64,000 bases of DNA, taken from NCBI GenBank assembly GCA_050260515.1, contig JBLNCI010000050.1:15594-79593 (forward strand), in the 5' to 3' direction. Below, piece after piece: positions 45,688 to 54,898 of the stretch. The DNA is from DATJIG01 sp050260515. GTDB taxonomy: Bacteria; Pseudomonadota; Alphaproteobacteria; SMXQ01. The position numbers were made by a program, and so were the translations under genes. Each line of letters opens with the position of its first letter. Position 1 is the first letter of the stretch. The notes under the pieces are model-generated. The model ran no database searches. It saw only the letters and a list, made by a program, of their open reading frames with translations, and was not told the DNA's origin.

Positions 45688-47067
45688 ATGACGATGGCGT
45701 ATCCGTCCGGCAAGTGGCCGGCGGGGTTCCTTTGGGGTGTCTCGACCTCGGCATACCAGATCGAGGGCGCGACCCGTGAAGACGGCCGCGGGCCCAGCAT
45801 CTGGGACACGCGGTGCGCCATCCCCGGCAAGATCGCCCACGGCGACACCGGCGATGTCGCCTGCGATCATTACCACCGCTACGCCGAGGACATCGCGCTG
45901 ATGAAGCAGCTCGGCGTCGGCGCGTACCGATTCTCCGTCGCGTGGCCGCGCGTGCTTCCCGGGGGGCGCGGCGCCGTCAACGAGCGCGGCCTCGCCTTCT
46001 ACGACCGCCTCATCGACGGCCTGCTCGCCGCCGGGATCGAGCCGTGGCTGTGCCTCTACCACTGGGACCTGCCCCAGGCGCTCGACGATCTCGGCGGATG
46101 GACCAATCGCGACAGTGCCGGATGGTTCGCCGACTATGCGGCGCTGATCGCCCGGCGCTACGGCGACCGCGTGAAGCGACTCGCCACCTTCAACGAGTTC
46201 TCCGTCTTCACGCTGTTCGGGTACACCAACGACTGGGGCGCTCCGGGAATCCGGGACCGCGACGCCCACCTCCGAGCCATCCATCACGTGAACCTCGCCC
46301 ATGGTGCCGCGGTGGACGTGCTGCGCGCGCTGGTGCCGAACGCCTCGATCGGCGCCATCCACAACCGCCAGCGGATCATTCCGGAGACCGACACGCCGGA
46401 GAATCGCGCGGCCGCGGCGCTCTTCGACGAGCACTGGAACCGTGCGTTTCCCGATCCGCAATTGCTCGGCATGTACCCGCCGCAAGTCGGCGCGGCGATC
46501 GAACCCTATGTCCAGGCCGGCGACATGGCACGGATCTGCCGCCCGATCGACTGGTTCGGCCTCAACCACTACGGACCGATTTTCGCGAGGGCCGAACCCG
46601 GTAGCGTGTGGGGTTTCGGCTGGGGTAATGCCCCGCCCGATTCGCCGGTCACCGATATCGGCTGGCCGGTCTTCCCGGAGGCATTCCGCGACGAGCTCAT
46701 CGAGCTCACCGCGCGCTACCGGCTGCCGATCTACGTCACCGAAAACGGCTGCGGCGGCACCAAGGACGCGCCCGACGCCGCCGGCGAGGTCAACGACGCG
46801 CATCGCGTGAGCTATCTCCGCACGCACATCGGCGCGATGCTCGATGCGATCGCGCTCGGTGCCGACGTGCATGGGTATTTCGTGTGGTCGCTGCTCGACA
46901 ACTTCGAGTGGGGCAACGGCTATGCCCAGCGCTTCGGCCTGGTGTACGTCGACTACGCCACGCAGAAGCGGATCCCGAAGTCGTCGGCGCGGTGGTACGC
47001 GGAGCTGATCCGTTCCAGCGACCGCGTCGCTACGCCGTCGCCCGTGCGATCCGCCGCTCCTCGATGA
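45688..47067 (+). CDS. Family GH1 beta-glucosidase
   Basis: 459 residues, a single (beta/alpha)8 barrel. The start FLWGVSTSAYQIEGATREDGRGPSIWD is the GH1 N-terminal signature. Acid/base Glu is in ATFNEFSVF (usual TxNEP has Phe for Pro), nucleophile Glu in IYVTENGCGG, and the aglycone-site WSLLDNFEWGNGYAQRFGLVYVD closes the barrel. Hydrolyses beta-linked glucosides or related sugars; cytoplasmic (no signal peptide). Its 3' end overlaps the convergent ABC gene by 38 bases. Confidence 0.96.
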   Translation: MTMAYPSGKWPAGFLWGVSTSAYQIEGATREDGRGPSIWDTRCAIPGKIAHGDTGDVACDHYHRYAEDIALMKQLGVGAYRFSVAWPRVLPGGRGAVNERGLAFYDRLIDGLLAAGIEPWLCLYHWDLPQALDDLGGWTNRDSAGWFADYAALIARRYGDRVKRLATFNEFSVFTLFGYTNDWGAPGIRDRDAHLRAIHHVNLAHGAAVDVLRALVPNASIGAIHNRQRIIPETDTPENRAAAALFDEHWNRAFPDPQLLGMYPPQVGAAIEPYVQAGDMARICRPIDWFGLNHYGPIFARAEPGSVWGFGWGNAPPDSPVTDIGWPVFPEAFRDELIELTARYRLPIYVTENGCGGTKDAPDAAGEVNDAHRVSYLRTHIGAMLDAIALGADVHGYFVWSLLDNFEWGNGYAQRFGLVYVDYATQKRIPKSSARWYAELIRSSDRVATPSPVRSAAPR

Positions 47068-48844
47068 GCGCGTATCCGTCATGCCTCACCAGCGTGAGCG
47101 CGCGATGGTAGTGATCGAGGTGATCCTCATGGTTGGCGATCGAGATGATCGTCGCCTCCGGCAGCTCCGTGCCGAGCAGCGAGAGCATGTCCGCCTGGCC
47201 CTCGCTGCCGAGGGCGTCCATCGCTTCCTGCAGGAACACCCACGCCGGGCGGTGAACGAGTAACCGCGCAAAGCCGAGACGCTGGAGGTCGTCGATCGCC
47301 AGCGCCTGCTCCCAGCGCTCGCGGTCGTTCAGTCGGGTCGCGAGATCCGGAAGGCCGACACGGCGGAGGATGTCGACGAGGACCGAATCGTCGTGGGGCA
47401 CATCGCCCCCCGGATACGAGATCACCTCGCGCAGGGTGCCGGGCGGAATGTAGGGCTGCTGCGGCATGAAGAACACCGGGGCATCGCCGGGAAGCTCGAT
47501 GTCGCCCCGTCCCCACGGCCACAGACCCGCGGTTGCCTTGAACAACTTGATCGCCGCCGCCGGTTCGCCGGAGATCAGCACGCGGTCACCCCGGCCGACC
47601 GTGAGATCGAACGGCGCGATGACGACCGAATCGTCGGGATCGTTGATGGAAACCCGACGGTAGGTGAGGATCGGCTCCAGGCCCACGCGCATGTCGATGG
47701 TGGACCGACTCTCCGGCGCGACGCTCCGCATCAATCCGGCGATCGCGGCGTCGAGCGCCAGCACGCGCTCGGCCGACGCGCGCCATTCCGCGACCTGGGA
47801 GAGGTTGTCGACCGGCCACGAGAGCGCGCCGACCGTCTGCTGGAACGCCTGCGCGATCTGCATCAGCACGCCGAGCGTGATCGCGCCGGCGATGAAGCGC
47901 GGCGCGGCGATCAGCACCGGCACGACCTGCAGCAGGACCGACCAGCTCGATGTGAAGACGAAGATGTTGGCGAGCGCCGAGGTCTGGCGGTTCCACGCCG
48001 CGACGATGTCGTCGAACAGCACGGCGAAGTACCCACGCTCGTCGCGCTCGCCGTGCAGCAGACCGATCGCGAGGGAGCTCTCGCGCGCCCGCGCGAGCGC
48101 GAAGCGGAAGTCCGCCTCCTCCGTCTGGCGCCGCTCGACGGCTCGCACCAGCGGGCGCCCGAGCAGCACCGCAACAGCACTGCCGACGACAGCGTACAGC
48201 AGTGCCGCCCAGACGAGGTGCCCCGGAATATAGAGTTCGATCTCGTCGAATCGCACCTCCGGCGGTCCCGACAACCCCCAGAGGATGTTGGCGAAACTCA
48301 CCAGCAGGAGCGTGCAGTAGAACAGCGAGTGCCCGAGATCGAGCGCCGACTCGGTGGTGATGCGGATGTCCTCTGCGATGCGCCCGTCGGGATTCGAATG
48401 CTCGCCGGGCATGTAGGTGAGCTGGTAGTGACGGCCCTCGCTCATCCACTTGCCGGACATGCGCTCGGTGAGCCATTTGCGCCACGCGATCTGGAGGCGG
48501 CGCTTCAGCCGGAGGTGCGTCGTCACCACCGCGACGTTGCCGAGCACGATGAGGAGCAGCGCGCCGATCAGCGTCACGAACGTCGCCATCGACCGGCGCG
48601 CCAGCGAGTCGTAGAGGCGCTCGGTCCAGATGTTCAACGCGATCTGCACCACGACCATCAGCACCGTCAGCGTCACCAGGACGGCAGTGATGCCGAGCGC
48701 GAACCACTTGCGGTCGGAGGTCCAGAAGGCGCCGGTGACGCGGAAGAAATCGCGGAAGAACGACAGCCAGCCGCGGCGCGCTCCGATCGGTCCGGGCGGC
48801 GCCGCGTGCAGAGCGGTCAAGGTCTGCGGCTGCACGTCGGTCAT
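47030..48844 (-). CDS. BacA-related ABC transporter with degenerate ATPase domain
   Basis: 604 residues. The N-terminal 330 residues form the SbmA/BacA-like membrane domain: FFRVTGAFWTSDRKWFALGI, IWTERLYDSLARRS, WRKWLTERMSGKWMSEGRHYQL and NPDGRIAEDIRITTESAL are its conserved features. The C-terminal region is a recognisable ABC ATPase domain in which the catalytic motifs are altered: Walker A reads GEPAAAIKLF (no GKS/T), signature LAIDDLQRLG (for LSxGEQQR), Walker B WVFLQEAMDALG (for LDEATSALD). Frame, length and fold-determining residues are intact, so it is a gene and not a ruin. Related ATP-driven proteins import peptides, bleomycin or B12. Confidence 0.9.
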   Translation of the reverse strand: MTDVQPQTLTALHAAPPGPIGARRGWLSFFRDFFRVTGAFWTSDRKWFALGITAVLVTLTVLMVVVQIALNIWTERLYDSLARRSMATFVTLIGALLLIVLGNVAVVTTHLRLKRRLQIAWRKWLTERMSGKWMSEGRHYQLTYMPGEHSNPDGRIAEDIRITTESALDLGHSLFYCTLLLVSFANILWGLSGPPEVRFDEIELYIPGHLVWAALLYAVVGSAVAVLLGRPLVRAVERRQTEEADFRFALARARESSLAIGLLHGERDERGYFAVLFDDIVAAWNRQTSALANIFVFTSSWSVLLQVVPVLIAAPRFIAGAITLGVLMQIAQAFQQTVGALSWPVDNLSQVAEWRASAERVLALDAAIAGLMRSVAPESRSTIDMRVGLEPILTYRRVSINDPDDSVVIAPFDLTVGRGDRVLISGEPAAAIKLFKATAGLWPWGRGDIELPGDAPVFFMPQQPYIPPGTLREVISYPGGDVPHDDSVLVDILRRVGLPDLATRLNDRERWEQALAIDDLQRLGFARLLVHRPAWVFLQEAMDALGSEGQADMLSLLGTELPEATIISIANHEDHLDHYHRALTLVRHDGYALIEERRIARATA

Positions 48845-48892
48845 GTCTCAGTCTAGCAAATGGGGCCGAGGCGCGTTTGATCCAGATCGCCG

Positions 48893-49993
48893 TCAGCCGA
48901 TACCGAGACGGTTCGGCGTCTCGGGCCCGAACAGCCGCACCCAATCCTCGTGGTGCACGGTGGTCGGTCGCGACGGCGGCTCGCCTTCGACGGCGCGACG
49001 AAACCGCACCGTCCACGCCGAGAATCCCGACATGAAGAACCGCGCGGGCGACCCCGCCAGCGTATCGCCGTCCTCGGGGCCGGAGCCGATGACCTCGGGA
49101 TACCAGACCCCTCCGGAGATCATGCAGACGGGGACCGTCCAGCCGGTCGGATCCTCGACCCGGTCGTTGAACGACACGTACACCCCCTCCTGGCGGATGT
49201 CGCTGGTGCCGTTGCGGGTGCGGTTGAGCAGCATCACGTAGGCGCCGACGTGTCGGTTGAAGTGCACTGCCGGCCCCCAGAACGAGTCGGGATCGACGTT
49301 CCGCCAGCCATGGGCCACCGGCCAGACGGGGCGCGGCAGCGCGCGGTCCGCCGACACCCAGCCGCCATCGTGCCACAGCTCGACGTGGCCGGCCGGACGA
49401 TCGCGATCGGTCACCGCATAGCGCGCGACCGAGATTCCCTGGGCGCGCTCGTTGGCGACGTAGCTGGAGAAATGGACGTACAGGTGCCGCGCCGAGCGAT
49501 CGGGCACCACGCAGAAGTCGCCGTAGCCGCCGGCGAGGAATCCGTTGCGATACCCGCAGTCGATCTCGGCGTCCGGCGCGCGCAACACGGTGCCGATGCA
49601 GCGCCACGTGCGCCCGCGGTCGTGCGACACCAGCGCGCCGATGTGCGGCACGAACAGCCGGGTCGGACAGATGCCGACCTCCTCGGCGTGGTACCAGCCG
49701 TACAGCGCGCCGTCGGGCGCGCGCCACACCGACTCGATCCACTTGCCGACCTCGGAGTCGGGATCGTCGACGAGCGCGACGCGCTGCGGCGGCGTCGCGA
49801 ACCGCAACCCGGCTTCGCTCGAGCGCCGGTAGGTGTGCCCGATCGGGAGGTAGTGGGAGAAGAACGCGAGCGTGTGCCCGGCGTGGCTGAGCACGGGACT
49901 GTTGGCGTCGGTACGGGGAAGATGATCGCCGTGGAGGAGGATCGGCGCGGCTTCCTCGATCTCGAAGCGGAAGCCGAAGGACGCGTCGGTCAT
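48893..49993 (-). CDS. Secreted-like beta-propeller (sialidase/GH43-fold) protein, unknown function
   Basis: 366 residues. Repeated W/Y-rich strands with Asp-box-like elements (LVSHDRGRTWRCIG is a bacterial-neuraminidase-repeat type motif) and motifs such as GLHFATPP..., YGDFCVVPDRS, FNRHVGAYVMLLNRTRNG. The Asp-box and blade pattern indicate a five- or six-bladed propeller as in glycoside hydrolases or sialidases, but no signal peptide is present and the catalytic set is not readable. Divergent from an MFS gene at 50076. Substrate unknown. Confidence 0.6.
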   Translation of the reverse strand: MTDASFGFRFEIEEAAPILLHGDHLPRTDANSPVLSHAGHTLAFFSHYLPIGHTYRRSSEAGLRFATPPQRVALVDDPDSEVGKWIESVWRAPDGALYGWYHAEEVGICPTRLFVPHIGALVSHDRGRTWRCIGTVLRAPDAEIDCGYRNGFLAGGYGDFCVVPDRSARHLYVHFSSYVANERAQGISVARYAVTDRDRPAGHVELWHDGGWVSADRALPRPVWPVAHGWRNVDPDSFWGPAVHFNRHVGAYVMLLNRTRNGTSDIRQEGVYVSFNDRVEDPTGWTVPVCMISGGVWYPEVIGSGPEDGDTLAGSPARFFMSGFSAWTVRFRRAVEGEPPSRPTTVHHEDWVRLFGPETPNRLGIG

Positions 49994-50075
49994 ATTTTAG
50001 ACATCCGTGTTCCGACGAAGCTGCATGTTCATATCAGACTCGCTTCATTGGCCGCCACTGGGCTGTGGAGATTGG

Positions 50076-51506
50076 ATGGAATCCGCGCGCGTCGTCGAAA
50101 CCGATATTCCCGCCCGCCTCGACCGGTTGCCGTGGGGACGGTTCCACACCCTGGTCGTCGTCGCCCTCGGCATCACCTGGATCCTCGACGGCCTCGAGGT
50201 GACCCTCGCCGGCGCGGTGGCCGGGGCGCTCAAGGAGAGCCCGACGCTCGCCTTCACCAACGCCGAGGTCGGGCTCGCGAGCAGCGCGTATCTCGCGGGC
50301 GCGGTACTGGGCGCGCTGCTGTTCGGCTGGCTCACCGACCGATGGGGCCGCCGGATCCTTTTCTTCATCACCCTCGCCATCTACATGGCGGCGACCACCG
50401 CCACTGCCTTCTCCTGGGACATCGCGAGCTTCGCGCTGTTCCGGTTCCTGACCAGCGCCGGCATCGGCGGCGAGTACGCGGCGATCAACTCGACCATCCA
50501 GGAGCTGCTGCCGGCGCGGGTGCGCGGCCACACCGATCTCGCCATCAACGGCAGCTTCTGGTTCGGCGCCGGGCTCGGCGCGGCGGGCTCGATCCTGCTG
50601 CTCGACGCCACCCAGCTCGGCCCCGACGCCGGATGGCGGCTGTGCTTCCTGATCGGCGGCGCGCTGGCCCTTCCCATCCTGCTGATGCGGCTGTGGATAC
50701 CCGAGAGCCCGCGCTGGCTGATGACCCATGGCCACGCCGAAAAGGCGCGCGAGGTCATCGCCCACATCGAGGGACGGGTCTATACCCGCGGCCGCGTCGC
50801 CGACGACGGGCCGCACCCGCGGTTGCGGCTGCGCGAGCGCACCCACACGCCGCTCGCCGAGGCGCTGCGCGTGCTGTTCCACGACCACCGCCGGCGCGCC
50901 ATAGTCGGCCTCAGCCTGATGGCGGCCCAGGCCTTCTTCTACAACGCGATCTTCTTCACCTACGTCCTGGTGCTGACCGACTTCTACGCCATCCCGGCGG
51001 ATGCCGTCGGCTGGTATCTGCTGCCGTTCGCGCTGGGGAACGCGCTCGGTCCGCTGCTGCTGGGGCGGCTCTTCGACACCGTCGGCCGCCGGGTGATGAT
51101 CAGCACGACCTACGTGCTGTCCGGAGTTCTCCTCGCCGTCAGCGGCTACCTGTTCGTGGCGGGTGTCCTCGACGCCGCGATGCAGACTTTCGCCTGGACG
51201 GTCATCTTCTTCTTCGCCTCGGCGGCGGCGAGCTCGGCCTACCTCACCGTCAGCGAGACGTTCCCGCTCGAGATGCGGGCGCTGGCGATCGCCGCCTTCT
51301 ATGCCGTCGGCACGAGCCTCGGCGGAGTCGTCTCGCCGCTGATCTTCGGCGCCCTCATCGACACCGGCTCGCGGGTCAACGTCTTCGGCGGATACCTGTT
51401 CGGCGCCGCCCTGATGATCGCCGCCGGACTGATCCAGGCCCGCTGGGGCGTCGCGGCGGAGCGCAAGCCGCTCGAGTCGGTCGCCCGCCCCCTCGCCGCC
51501 GACTAG
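50076..51506 (+). CDS. MFS transporter, sugar/organic acid type
   Basis: 476 residues from the ATG at 50076 with GGAG upstream; an upstream frame to 50007 is not convincing. Twelve helices with motifs LFGWLTDRWGRRILFF (motif A), GGEYAAINSTIQELLPARVRG, PESPRWLMTHG and GRLFDTVGRRVMI. The N-terminus DIPARLDRLPWGRFHTLVVVALGITWILDGLEVTLAGAV groups it with a proteobacterial MFS branch transporting aromatic acids or sugars. It ends overlapping the convergent amidohydrolase stop by four bases. Confidence 0.9.
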   Translation: MESARVVETDIPARLDRLPWGRFHTLVVVALGITWILDGLEVTLAGAVAGALKESPTLAFTNAEVGLASSAYLAGAVLGALLFGWLTDRWGRRILFFITLAIYMAATTATAFSWDIASFALFRFLTSAGIGGEYAAINSTIQELLPARVRGHTDLAINGSFWFGAGLGAAGSILLLDATQLGPDAGWRLCFLIGGALALPILLMRLWIPESPRWLMTHGHAEKAREVIAHIEGRVYTRGRVADDGPHPRLRLRERTHTPLAEALRVLFHDHRRRAIVGLSLMAAQAFFYNAIFFTYVLVLTDFYAIPADAVGWYLLPFALGNALGPLLLGRLFDTVGRRVMISTTYVLSGVLLAVSGYLFVAGVLDAAMQTFAWTVIFFFASAAASSAYLTVSETFPLEMRALAIAAFYAVGTSLGGVVSPLIFGALIDTGSRVNVFGGYLFGAALMIAAGLIQARWGVAAERKPLESVARPLAAD

Positions 51507-52612
51507 TCGCCGAGGATGCGCCGGGCGTTGCCATGGGCAATCGCATCGGCGGCCGACGGCGACAGACTGCCGAGCACGTCGCGGAACAGCGCGATCGTCT
51601 CGGGGTACTTGTCGCCGCTGCCGTGCCTCTCGGCGGCGAACTTCGTGTCGCTGCCGACGAGGAATCGATCGGGCATGTCCTCCATCAGCCGGGCCCAGTC
51701 CTCGTAGAGCTGTCCGCGCCGGTTCACCACCGGCCCGAGGTGGCTCCAGCCGGCGTTCCGCGGCACCAGCTTGATCGGCAGCATCAGGTTCGGATAGGCG
51801 ACCAGCAGCCGCCGTGCGTTCTCGGCGCTCGTCATCGCGGTGTGCGACAGCATCAGCCTGAGATCGGGATAGCGGCCGAACCACAGCGCGAGCGCACCGA
51901 ACGCCTCCGCCTCGTGCGACGTGCCCTCGGGCTCGACGGGCTCCATATGGACGTCGATCCACGCGCGCTTGCGCGCGGCCAGCGCGAGGACATCGAGCAC
52001 CGGCGCGAAGTTCGGCCGGAGATGAACGACGTTCTGCGCACCGCTCTTGTCGAAGTGCATGACGCCGAACTCGCCGATGCCGCGACATGCGCCGCCGTCG
52101 AGCTCGCCCTCGAGCCGTCGCAGCAGCGACGAGATGTCGTCGTCGCGGAAATTGGCGCGCTGCGCCGAGTCGATGCCCGCCGTCAGGTAGTCGCCGCCGC
52201 AGAAAACCCGCACCGGATCGCCCACCCGTCGGGCCAGCGCGATCTTCTGCGCCGTGCCGTCGTCGCGCTTGGCGTTCATTCCCTCGTTCGGCGTCGGCAT
52301 CAGGTACGCGAGAGCGACCCCCGCGTCGCGGATGAGTTCGGCCACGGGCTCCTGCGTGCGTCCTTTGCCGCTCGATCGCGGAGGAGAGACGTGCGTCAGC
52401 ACGTCGACGATCTCGCCCGCGTACGGCGCCCGGAAGCTGCGCGCGGGGCGGTCGGGCGAGGGCCGCTCGGCCGCGATCTCGATGGCCGGCGGCGGCAGCG
52501 GCGGCTCCTCGGCAGCGCGCGCCGGAGCGATCAGCGCGGTCCCGAACACCAGCGCCCAATACAAAGCCGCCCGGGCGAACCCGGGCGGCTTCACGTTGGC
52601 CACGCTCGTCAC
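51503..52612 (-). CDS. Secreted amidohydrolase (ACMSD-like TIM barrel)
   Basis: 369 residues from a GTG that overlaps the preceding stop (GTGA). A hydrophobic N-terminus (RAALYWALVFGTALIAPARA-AEE) looks like a signal peptide, unusual for amidohydrolase family 2. Barrel features: EIVDVLTHVSP in place of the D-x-H-x-H motif (only H retained), IGEFGVMHFDKSG, WIDVHMEPVEPEG, LMLSHTAMTS and LVGSDTKFAAERHG for metal ligands. Coupled to the propeller/cytochrome gene. Substrate unknown. Confidence 0.82.
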   Translation of the reverse strand: MTSVANVKPPGFARAALYWALVFGTALIAPARAAEEPPLPPPAIEIAAERPSPDRPARSFRAPYAGEIVDVLTHVSPPRSSGKGRTQEPVAELIRDAGVALAYLMPTPNEGMNAKRDDGTAQKIALARRVGDPVRVFCGGDYLTAGIDSAQRANFRDDDISSLLRRLEGELDGGACRGIGEFGVMHFDKSGAQNVVHLRPNFAPVLDVLALAARKRAWIDVHMEPVEPEGTSHEAEAFGALALWFGRYPDLRLMLSHTAMTSAENARRLLVAYPNLMLPIKLVPRNAGWSHLGPVVNRRGQLYEDWARLMEDMPDRFLVGSDTKFAAERHGSGDKYPETIALFRDVLGSLSPSAADAIAHGNARRILGD

Positions 52613-54777
52613 CGCGCCAGCGGATCGGGGCGGAGCTGGATGTGGACGACCTTGGGCTTGTTCTCCTTGCCGCCTTCCATGTGGAACGGCGCGCGCGTCC
52701 CCGTGGTGCTCCAGATGCCGCGCCCCTTCCAGCCGGCGTTCGGATCGTCGATGCGCCCGTCGATGCCCTTGGCGTAGAAGCCCATCGGGTACGGGATGCG
52801 CATGTTGACCATCTTGCCGTCCTTGAGCGCGATGATGCTCTCGTTCTCGTTGCCGGTGGCCATCGGCACGTTGTCGCCGAGGCCCAGCGTGTTGCGCTGG
52901 TCGACCCAGGTGTAATAGGCCGACTCGGCGCTGCCCGAGTCCGACACGCCCTCGAACTGCGGGCCGGGGAACGGATACATCGTCCACCCTTCGGGGCAAT
53001 GCTGGCCCGTCGCCGTCGGGCCGTTGAGCGGTCCCTTGCACTTCGAGCGGTCGAAGCTCGCGAGGTGCCCGCTCGACAGCGGCACCCACACCACGCCGTT
53101 GCGGTCGATATCCATGCCGCGCGGGCCGTAGCCGTAGTTCGCCGCCGTCTCGTCCTTCCACGGCACCTCGTAATACTCGGCGAGCGCCGTCTCCGACGGG
53201 TTCGGCCCCGGGACGAGACGGATCACGCCGCCGGGGAAGTTGCGGGTGCTGCCCCAGATCGAGCCGTCGACCGGGCTGTAGGCGATTCCGTAGAAGCCGC
53301 CGCCGGGGACGACCTTGTCCTTGGTCGGATCGACCGGCGCGTTCGCGGCGACCGCCTCGTCGCGCTTGCCGTTGCCGTTGGTGTCCATCACCAGCGCCGT
53401 CCAGCCCTGCGACTTCACCTCGTCGCCGGTCTCGTCGAACATGTTGGTGTTGATCCAGCCCACGACCGGACCGCCGCCCGAGGTCCACAGCGTGTTGTTG
53501 GCGTCCTCGGCGAAGATCAGGTGATGGGTGCCGAAGCAGGTGTTGATCAGCGTGAACTTGTCGGTCTTTGGATCGTAGAACGACACCTGCCGCCCGGACG
53601 ACTTGATCGGCGTCACCTTCGCCGAGGGATGGAGATCGCCGTTCTGGCAGAACTCGGGCGTGGCGCTCGGACGGACTCGGGACGTGAACCAGACGCGGCC
53701 CTTGTCGTCGATCATCGGGTTGTGAGCGTTCGACTGGCTCGACCAGATCGGCTCTTCGCCCCAGTACGGAGAGGCCATCATCGGCGCATCGCGACCGTCG
53801 GGCGTCTTCGGATCGCGGACCGGAATCTTCTTCTCGCTCGCGGTGTTGGTCTTGGGGTCGAGGATGATCGCGTTGTCGGTCGAGAACTCGGTCGCGCCGT
53901 AGAGCTTGCCGTAGGCGTTCACCGTCGGGTTGCGCTTGTCGGTCGAGATCTCGTCGTGCAGGTAGGTATGCCCGGTGCCCCAGTCCCACAGCGTGACGAC
54001 GACATTGCGCTCGACGCCCTGCGGGCGCTCGGGCTTCGCCTTCGGGAGCTGCCCCTCGGCGATGCGATCGGTCCACTCGCCGAAGTCCTTCAGCGCGCGG
54101 ACGCCGTCCATGCGGCTGATCTGGGTCGTCATGCTCTCGCTGGCCTGGCCCGACTGGATGCGCCGCGACCACGCCTCGAACGCGTTGTCGAACTTGCCGA
54201 GTTCCTTCGGGATCGTCCGGGTCGCCTCGTTGCCGATCTGATGGCAGCCGACGCAGCCGTTCGATTTGGTGCTGTCCACCCACGCGGCGAAGCTCTTCGC
54301 CGTCTCGGCAAGCCCGCTCTCGCCGCCCTTGCCCGGGAACTCCGACTTCGCCGGCAGCTTCAGCATCGAGAACCAGTAGATGGCGGGGTAGTAGTGCGCC
54401 GCCGCCGCCGCGTTCGGCGCCGGCACCGCCTTGTGGTCGACGATCTTGCCCGGGGCCGACTTGATCTTCTGCGAGTCGACGAGACCGTAGCCGCGCACCC
54501 ACACGTCGTAGTTGGCGTTCGGGAGATCGGGGATGACGTAGCGGCCCTGGTCGTCGGTGACGACGATGCGGATGAAGCGCGTCGGCAACTCGCGGCTCTC
54601 CGCGATCACCCAGACGCCGGCTTCGGGTCCGTTCGGCCCGGTGACGACGCCGCCGATGTCGGTGTTGCCGATCGAGACCGACGACTGCTGCGCGCCGCCG
54701 GTGTTGATCCAGGTGAGGATTCCGGTGGCGGCCACCAGGGTCGCCGCGAATGCGAACGCGCGGAACTTGCTTGTCAT
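52609..54777 (-). CDS. Periplasmic protein with carboxypeptidase-regulatory-like domain, cytochrome c site and beta-propeller
   Basis: 722 residues. Signal peptide to about NTGGAQQ, a carboxypeptidase-regulatory/transthyretin-like domain (residues 40-105: IGGVVTGPNGPEAGVWVIAES, DDQGRYVIPDLPNANYDVWVRGYG), one haem-binding C-x-x-C-H at residues 175-179 (NGCVGCHQIG), and a C-terminal six- or seven-bladed propeller (from WDWGTGHTYLHDEISTD to IPYPMGFYAKGID) of the kind seen in lactonases and Vgb-like proteins. Such proteins recur in soil alphaproteobacteria next to Bug and amidohydrolase genes, and may be dehydrogenase or lyase modules. In the operon dienelactone hydrolase - Bug - this gene - amidohydrolase. 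Confidence 0.85.
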   Translation of the reverse strand: MTSKFRAFAFAATLVAATGILTWINTGGAQQSSVSIGNTDIGGVVTGPNGPEAGVWVIAESRELPTRFIRIVVTDDQGRYVIPDLPNANYDVWVRGYGLVDSQKIKSAPGKIVDHKAVPAPNAAAAAHYYPAIYWFSMLKLPAKSEFPGKGGESGLAETAKSFAAWVDSTKSNGCVGCHQIGNEATRTIPKELGKFDNAFEAWSRRIQSGQASESMTTQISRMDGVRALKDFGEWTDRIAEGQLPKAKPERPQGVERNVVVTLWDWGTGHTYLHDEISTDKRNPTVNAYGKLYGATEFSTDNAIILDPKTNTASEKKIPVRDPKTPDGRDAPMMASPYWGEEPIWSSQSNAHNPMIDDKGRVWFTSRVRPSATPEFCQNGDLHPSAKVTPIKSSGRQVSFYDPKTDKFTLINTCFGTHHLIFAEDANNTLWTSGGGPVVGWINTNMFDETGDEVKSQGWTALVMDTNGNGKRDEAVAANAPVDPTKDKVVPGGGFYGIAYSPVDGSIWGSTRNFPGGVIRLVPGPNPSETALAEYYEVPWKDETAANYGYGPRGMDIDRNGVVWVPLSSGHLASFDRSKCKGPLNGPTATGQHCPEGWTMYPFPGPQFEGVSDSGSAESAYYTWVDQRNTLGLGDNVPMATGNENESIIALKDGKMVNMRIPYPMGFYAKGIDGRIDDPNAGWKGRGIWSTTGTRAPFHMEGGKENKPKVVHIQLRPDPLAR

Positions 54778-54898
54778 GACGTCCTCCCAACCCGCCGTTT
54801 TCGGCGTTTTCCGGCGGCGTCGAGTGCCTGCCGGCCATCCCTTGCCGAAGGGTGCCCCCGCGGCCTCGCTTTCGCAAGCCTTTCCCGGCCCGGAGCCG

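Noticed and set aside
47030..48844. Degenerate ATPase motifs explained by frameshift or sequencing error
   Set aside because: Reading the DNA on the minus strand gives one continuous frame with conserved flanking residues on both sides of each altered motif.
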